The notes under the pieces were generated by a model that was not told where the DNA came from, made no database searches, and saw only the letters and a program-made list of their open reading frames with translations. Position numbers and translations under genes: made by a program. This document shows, in pieces, positions 33,701 through 36,922 of a stretch of 36,922 nt of DNA; position 1 is the first letter of the stretch; each line of letters begins with the position of its first letter. The stretch is from IMG/VR virus record IMGVR_UViG_3300032238_001159, positions 1 to 36,922 of that record, one strand, 5' to 3'. The stretch is from a virus.

Positions 33701-35594
33701 AAATAGAATTAAGGTTTGCTAATGGACTATAATTACTAGATGAAATCGTTATAGTCGCACTTTGTTGGAACTCGCTTTCTTCTTCAGGTAATGTCGCGTC
33801 TTCACATGGACAAGCCTCACAATCAGGATAAGACATCATAGGTAATGAAATTCTTTTGAATGGATTGTCTTTACCTAGTGGTTGAATATTTTGTTTTTTA
33901 CAATCTTCTTTTTTTAATTTAGATGATATTGCAGCAACTACTATACATATGGCATATATGAGTGTATTAATAATCCATAAAATAATATTGATAATAACTC
34001 TAAGTATTGGGTAAAGAAGTGCTAAAACATGTAATACTATTATTAATGTTACAAATTGTGGTGTTATAATGGTAATTAATAGGTTTAATATGAAGACCAA
34101 AAAATCAAAATTCCTAACGCCATCATTTACAGGAAACTTATTAACTGTGTTCGAACAAGTTCTATCTGTAATGTCTTTAATACCTAAATGTCTTAATCTA
34201 TTTGACCCCCATTTCCATCTATCTAAAAAACTTGAAATAGTATAAACTTTATTATAATTAAATTCATAAAACCTATCTTCACAATTGATGGCTTCTTGTA
34301 TCATTTGTTGTCCTATGGTTGTTGTATCGTCACCATATTCATTCCAATCTAAACTAAAAGCGTAAGAATATAATTGAGCATTTAAATCTGTAGGAGCATC
34401 ATCGTCGTTTGAAGACCATCCCCACTCTTTAACGTTAGGGACAAGATAATCACCACGCATAATACTATTTTCCATACCAGACTCATTCTGATATTGAATT
34501 CTAAATCTATATCTACCTTTAGTAGGTATACCAACAGATGGGTTATTGGATAAAACTTGTTCCCCAAACTCATTTGTTGTGACATAATCTAAGTTCATAG
34601 GTACTTCTATCAACCATGTTCCGTTGTCGTCAATTACTTTACCACCATCAGGTAAAGTATACGATTCCAATATTGGTCTTCCATCAACATCGTAATCAAT
34701 AGTTTGTCTAATTGCCAAAATTCTACCGGGAGCTGTAACCAAACTACATAGATTACCTGTGTCTTTACCTGGTTTACAATTTGTTTTTAAGAAGTCTTCA
34801 TCTGAAGAAGAAAATGCGGACCCCATAAAAACAGCATGAGGTTTTATATCAATACCAAAATCTCTTAAATCAAAATCCGCTCTTGTAATACCAACATTAC
34901 AAATTTCAGTTTCCCCCCAAAAAGAAGAAACTTCAATGTCTTGTTTAATATTCACAATTTGAGGTAAGGAGTTTAAGTCAGAAGATGATTTGAATTGGTC
35001 TCCGTTAAATTGTTCTGCACTTGCTAAACCCGCTCTAATTAAATCTGCAGGTCTTAAGGAAAAACAACCGATGTTTGATAAGTCTAAATCTAAAGATAGT
35101 GTTTGAATACCAAGTGGTGCCCCAATAATCATAAAGTCACCGCTTTCATTAGTTTTTACGGTGTATTTGTAATACTTTTCATACACCTCTAATACTTCAG
35201 TTCTTGTTAATAAATCTTCTTTATCTGGAAATGTTCCTGTTGGGGTGTGCCCATTATATTCTTTTCTATAAGGTAAAAGATTGTATCTGTAACCATCTTC
35301 ATTTTTTTGGTCTACATTCTTATAAGGGTATAATGTTGATATTACTGGGTCATTTTCGTCTATAGCGTCAAGTGGGATAAATATAGATACATTAGCATTA
35401 GGAACACCATAACCACCATTAACTATTACTCTACCTGCAACCACACCGTAATCCGCACAAAACCTTGTATACACATCTTCTTGTCTTAATTTTAAAGATA
35501 ATATTTCTAAAAAATCAAAATCTTGTGTGACGTTAAGTCTTATGCTTGTTTCTTTTCTTCCTGGTGTCGTTCTTATCCTATAACTTTTGGTCAT
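30720..35594 (-). CDS. giant baseplate-region protein with an internal hydrophobic block, 1624 residues
   Basis: The largest gene in the window. Near the N-terminus, GVVAGRVIVNGGYGVPNANV (50-69) and VKTNESGDFMIIGAPLGIQT (146-165) look like the two halves of a carboxypeptidase-regulatory/prealbumin-like beta domain with an insert. Residues about 496-556 are almost wholly hydrophobic (FLVFILNLLITIITPQFVTL and the 40 residues after), enough for two or three membrane helices. They are followed by a basic stretch and a Cys cluster DCEACPCED (Cys592, 595, 597). The remaining 1000 residues are beta-rich, with several Asn/Thr-rich parts. Its place after gp6 corresponds to T4 gp7 (about 1030 residues) by order only. 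Such a hydrophobic block is unusual for a baseplate protein. Confidence 0.75.
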   Translation of the reverse strand: MTKSYRIRTTPGRKETSIRLNVTQDFDFLEILSLKLRQEDVYTRFCADYGVVAGRVIVNGGYGVPNANVSIFIPLDAIDENDPVISTLYPYKNVDQKNEDGYRYNLLPYRKEYNGHTPTGTFPDKEDLLTRTEVLEVYEKYYKYTVKTNESGDFMIIGAPLGIQTLSLDLDLSNIGCFSLRPADLIRAGLASAEQFNGDQFKSSSDLNSLPQIVNIKQDIEVSSFWGETEICNVGITRADFDLRDFGIDIKPHAVFMGSAFSSSDEDFLKTNCKPGKDTGNLCSLVTAPGRILAIRQTIDYDVDGRPILESYTLPDGGKVIDDNGTWLIEVPMNLDYVTTNEFGEQVLSNNPSVGIPTKGRYRFRIQYQNESGMENSIMRGDYLVPNVKEWGWSSNDDDAPTDLNAQLYSYAFSLDWNEYGDDTTTIGQQMIQEAINCEDRFYEFNYNKVYTISSFLDRWKWGSNRLRHLGIKDITDRTCSNTVNKFPVNDGVRNFDFLVFILNLLITIITPQFVTLIIVLHVLALLYPILRVIINIILWIINTLIYAICIVVAAISSKLKKEDCKKQNIQPLGKDNPFKRISLPMMSYPDCEACPCEDATLPEEESEFQQSATITISSSNYSPLANLNSISSFSSYNSVQAANSSNPETFNNAIRQAYAGYQFQNLGNNFDKLLKTPVTQYLAQGGPTNMGYDVHLAQSMNLANIRQRYFDGENHIKVTVRNTNPTTNLVEPSTPYDDSVLIIFCDNGTLSNIQSGQLLTFTDLSAINDPNLTGLSTPNQFNTTNVTGSTPYSPNNLYNKQFNWVDTNGNVQTGVLKLSITENGKEYNFKGGTEYFQLLTGSTVQQYSGLTNGTAGLLNKYLFNKTQTYTYGLSPLFSYTDYIYPIKFLDGFQDMEILILNRGVDPYTQKQNIRYDLSKLFGYSFNGGPIIEGEYYLNIPIKPNSGAATSTAPYTWYNSYVTPQTHNVTNNTNTTLYHQPYGFTVDSTKFTAFTNNAAYYYNSTDKSQITHKAFNGDSYNLGYFTSNSGAISDGAINTYSFQYNNTNATFVGQGNIEGSSFLTSSVVIGSYFDPIANPNQQVRLMSPAYHLQLNTNITITNNNRLVLRSDRLPTSTKTQTSGNTSYSLHLNDNFAIYLVDSEGNGLITPFVSLQPTDTTNNLADLTGDTANGITDAVIGSLQCENLTLLECYSGTGTSFGVDDPCDANLDNKRVKGGCYYFVDKPLIASIPKDIKYFVEWKARFRMMFGACRGVFSQVFQNNWVNGTLYMFSFKKKTISNILGQPKKYVFCGSYDSFFRPGQGPIFYTEGKTNALFYRSTPYNGTNFLGQIPQKKTLFTNLVPANFAGSNDRNLFFPTTIMDLGPRDQFTKEICVNPQFEGYLAETLQSTSYNDTSDLLQLFIISRLINTNFLTQMLGIGDASINRMFSRSEDRIDGDIAQLFSINSEYGVEGFSDDVYDDDTLYVAGSGDALVGVFFTANTENRIKLTPGITTFTPTLTNYFGYPKTQEVPFYLWKLANTNTIFGSDKNEWQTNLQGSGFYKQKYQTMSFYQAPFSNYFNTTNYGKKGYIYNTDSNGYTESFPPGQNDKFVVGAPYHFYFGLSKGKSAMNRYITKYIFNQDV

Positions 35595-35665
35595 TTGTTC
35601 TTTTAAAATAAATAGTTATTTTACCCATTTTAAAAATAGGTAAGTAGTTTAGGAAATAAATAATC
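35595..35665 (-). other. 71-base gap with an 11-bp inverted repeat
   Basis: TTACCCATTTT (35621-35631) faces AAAATAGGTAA (35633-35643), a near-perfect inverted repeat. On the minus strand it would fold as an 8-bp stem with one G-U pair and an A/U loop, followed by an A/U-rich tail containing TATTTATT. It could be a weak terminator or an RNA-processing site between the gp6-like and 1624-residue genes. The A/T-rich stem makes it a poor intrinsic terminator. Confidence 0.35.
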
Positions 35666-36922
35666 TTAGGAGAAATCTACAGTCGCAAGATTTTTAACAT
35701 AAACTCTTATGTCTTTGTTATCGTATCTTATTTGATAGATTTGTGTTGGTTCAGCATAGATTGTATCATCAATTAATTCAATTTCCCTTGTTTTTTTATC
35801 CACATATCTTTGTGAAGTTTCTGAAGTAGAATATTGACCACCAACTAAATTGAATACTTTTAGATTGGAAAGGGTAAGAACCCCCGCAGTATTTTGTATT
35901 AATCTTCTTACATTAGACACGTTAACGTTTTCACCAAGTTCTCTATTTTCAGGTGCCATATAATTTGAAACCTGATTAATAATTTCTGTTATTACTTGTC
36001 CTCTGTTAACATTTGATTCGACCACAACATAAATGTCAAACGCCAAATCAATAACTTTAGCAACATCAATTGAAATGTAGTCATTTATCATTCTATATTT
36101 TGATAGATAATTTGCCAAATTAGTTTTAAGATTGTTAGAAACAGTTTGAGTTAAGTTTCCGTTCTCGTCGTAAGCCAATATTTGTATTGTGATTTTGTTG
36201 TTGTTTTCAGTAATCGCAACTTTAGCAGGTGCTCCAAATTTACCTGGCATTGTATCAATTAATGATTTATAATCATTTACTGTTACCGCTCTTTTTTGTG
36301 CAGAAAAATTAAACGCAACCATATTTCTAACTTCCTCTGTTGAAGGTGGGTTAGCACCACCGATAGCCGCAGTTACGTTATTTACAGTTACGGACTGAAT
36401 TACGTTTGAATTAATATTATTTGATGGTCCATTTACCGCAAAATCAATTGTCCCTACTTGATTGATTACACCAACACCAACGTTAGACGCTAAACCACCA
36501 CCAGTTCTGTATTGAACAAAAATAGTAGTGTTTGGTTGAACGGTTAATCCTAAACCAATATTGTTTTGATAATTTGCTAAATCTAAATTTAATCCTTGTT
36601 GTGCAAAGTTAGCCAATTGTATATTTGGTGTAGTACTTCCTCCACCAAATTGTATTTTTAAAAATCCTTCAGGTGTATATTCACTAATAAAACGATTTTC
36701 TGTTTTAATATATTTTCCAACTTTTATTCCCGCATTATCTACAGGTTTTGTTGGGTCTTCAATAAAAACAGTATCTTCTGCTAAGGCATCAACCTCATAC
36801 CATCTATTTGTTGATGTCGCAAATTCGGTATAATTAGGAACGTTAGGGTAATTACTACCATCTTTTTGTATTATAGAATTAACACCTAAAACATTTCTTT
36901 CAGGTAAAAAGAAATTAAAAAA
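35666..36922 (-). CDS. 6: baseplate wedge protein, gp6/baseplate-J-like, N-terminus cut by window edge
   Basis: The frame is open to the right edge (418 residues visible), so the true start lies outside. An internal TTG at 36616 is not a start, because the upstream frame also reads as a sensible protein (for example FFLPERNVLGVNSIIQKDGS near the edge). The diagnostic stretch is EEVRNMVAFNFSAQKRAVTV then NDYKSLI, the conserved core of gp6/baseplate-J proteins, followed by a beta domain with KVAITENNNKITIQILAYDE. The C-terminal part (ENVNVSNVRRLIQNTAGVLT) resembles the ring-contact region of the family. In T4, gp6 forms the inner ring of the baseplate wedges. It heads the visible tail operon and ends 71 bases before the 1624-residue gene. 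Confidence 0.82.
   Translation of the reverse strand, partial: FFNFFLPERNVLGVNSIIQKDGSNYPNVPNYTEFATSTNRWYEVDALAEDTVFIEDPTKPVDNAGIKVGKYIKTENRFISEYTPEGFLKIQFGGGSTTPNIQLANFAQQGLNLDLANYQNNIGLGLTVQPNTTIFVQYRTGGGLASNVGVGVINQVGTIDFAVNGPSNNINSNVIQSVTVNNVTAAIGGANPPSTEEVRNMVAFNFSAQKRAVTVNDYKSLIDTMPGKFGAPAKVAITENNNKITIQILAYDENGNLTQTVSNNLKTNLANYLSKYRMINDYISIDVAKVIDLAFDIYVVVESNVNRGQVITEIINQVSNYMAPENRELGENVNVSNVRRLIQNTAGVLTLSNLKVFNLVGGQYSTSETSQRYVDKKTREIELIDDTIYAEPTQIYQIRYDNKDIRVYVKNLATVDFS

Noticed and set aside
36614-36616. TTG as the start of the gp6-like protein
   Set aside because: The frame continues upstream to the window edge with protein-like sequence, so the gene is simply truncated.
1-36922. 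Diversity-generating retroelement, CRISPR array, tRNA genes, integrase or insertion sequences
   Set aside because: No reverse transcriptase, template/variable repeat pair, regularly spaced repeats, cloverleaf or transposase/integrase motif was seen by eye; tRNAs could be missed without a covariance search.

Overview
This window is part of a low-GC (about one third G+C by eye) tailed-phage genome of the contractile-tail, T4-like kind. Every credible gene lies on the minus strand, so transcription runs from the right end to the left. The standard genetic code fits, since TAA, TGA and TAG all end genes. The likely host is a Bacteroidota (Flavobacterium-like) bacterium, by inference. Three things point there: virion proteins carry SprB-type and PKD repeats typical of Bacteroidota surface adhesins; most start codons follow A/T-rich leaders without a clear Shine-Dalgarno sequence; and several Flavobacteria-style fibre modules are present.

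Right part (36922 down to 19077): a baseplate and tail-fibre operon. It opens with the C-terminal part of a gp6/baseplate-J-like wedge protein. Next come a 1624-residue protein with a hydrophobic block, a 583-residue protein, a 280-residue protein, a PKD-domain protein, a 302-residue protein and an 1119-residue baseplate/fibre-connector candidate. A 1005-residue protein with seven SprB-like repeats and two tiny stand-alone proteins of a related Cys-containing type follow. Most junctions are TAATG, ATGA or 8-base overlaps, so these genes are probably translated as a coupled unit.

Middle (19076 down to 7951): fibre and decoration genes. A collagen-like (Gly-Ser-Ser/Thr)n fibre has a C1q-like tip. 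It is followed directly by two glycosyltransferases, the first of the GT60/GlcNAc-transferase type. Then come a Thr-Pro-tract protein, a propeller-like protein with a mini-SprB N-terminus, a 533-residue protein with two more SprB-like units, and a 735-residue tail-collar-like protein. The position of the glycosyltransferases suggests that the phage glycosylates its own Ser/Thr-rich fibres.

Left part (7944 down to 1): nucleic-acid genes. A RuvC-like resolvase ends the tail operon. An isolated basic 162-residue protein follows; it may be an internal head protein with a cleavable targeting sequence, and it ends at a strong intrinsic terminator. A candidate promoter then leads into a primase, a PD-(D/E)XK nuclease, several small proteins (one a zinc ribbon), the SbcD/gp47 nuclease, a coiled-coil protein, a small membrane protein, two small unknowns and the SbcC/gp46 ATPase, which is cut by the left edge. 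This is a recombination and replication operon. Two small ORFs (30 and 48 codons) fill what would otherwise be gaps in it.

No tRNA, CRISPR array, integrase, insertion sequence or reverse transcriptase was seen. No intergenic gap exceeds about 131 bases.
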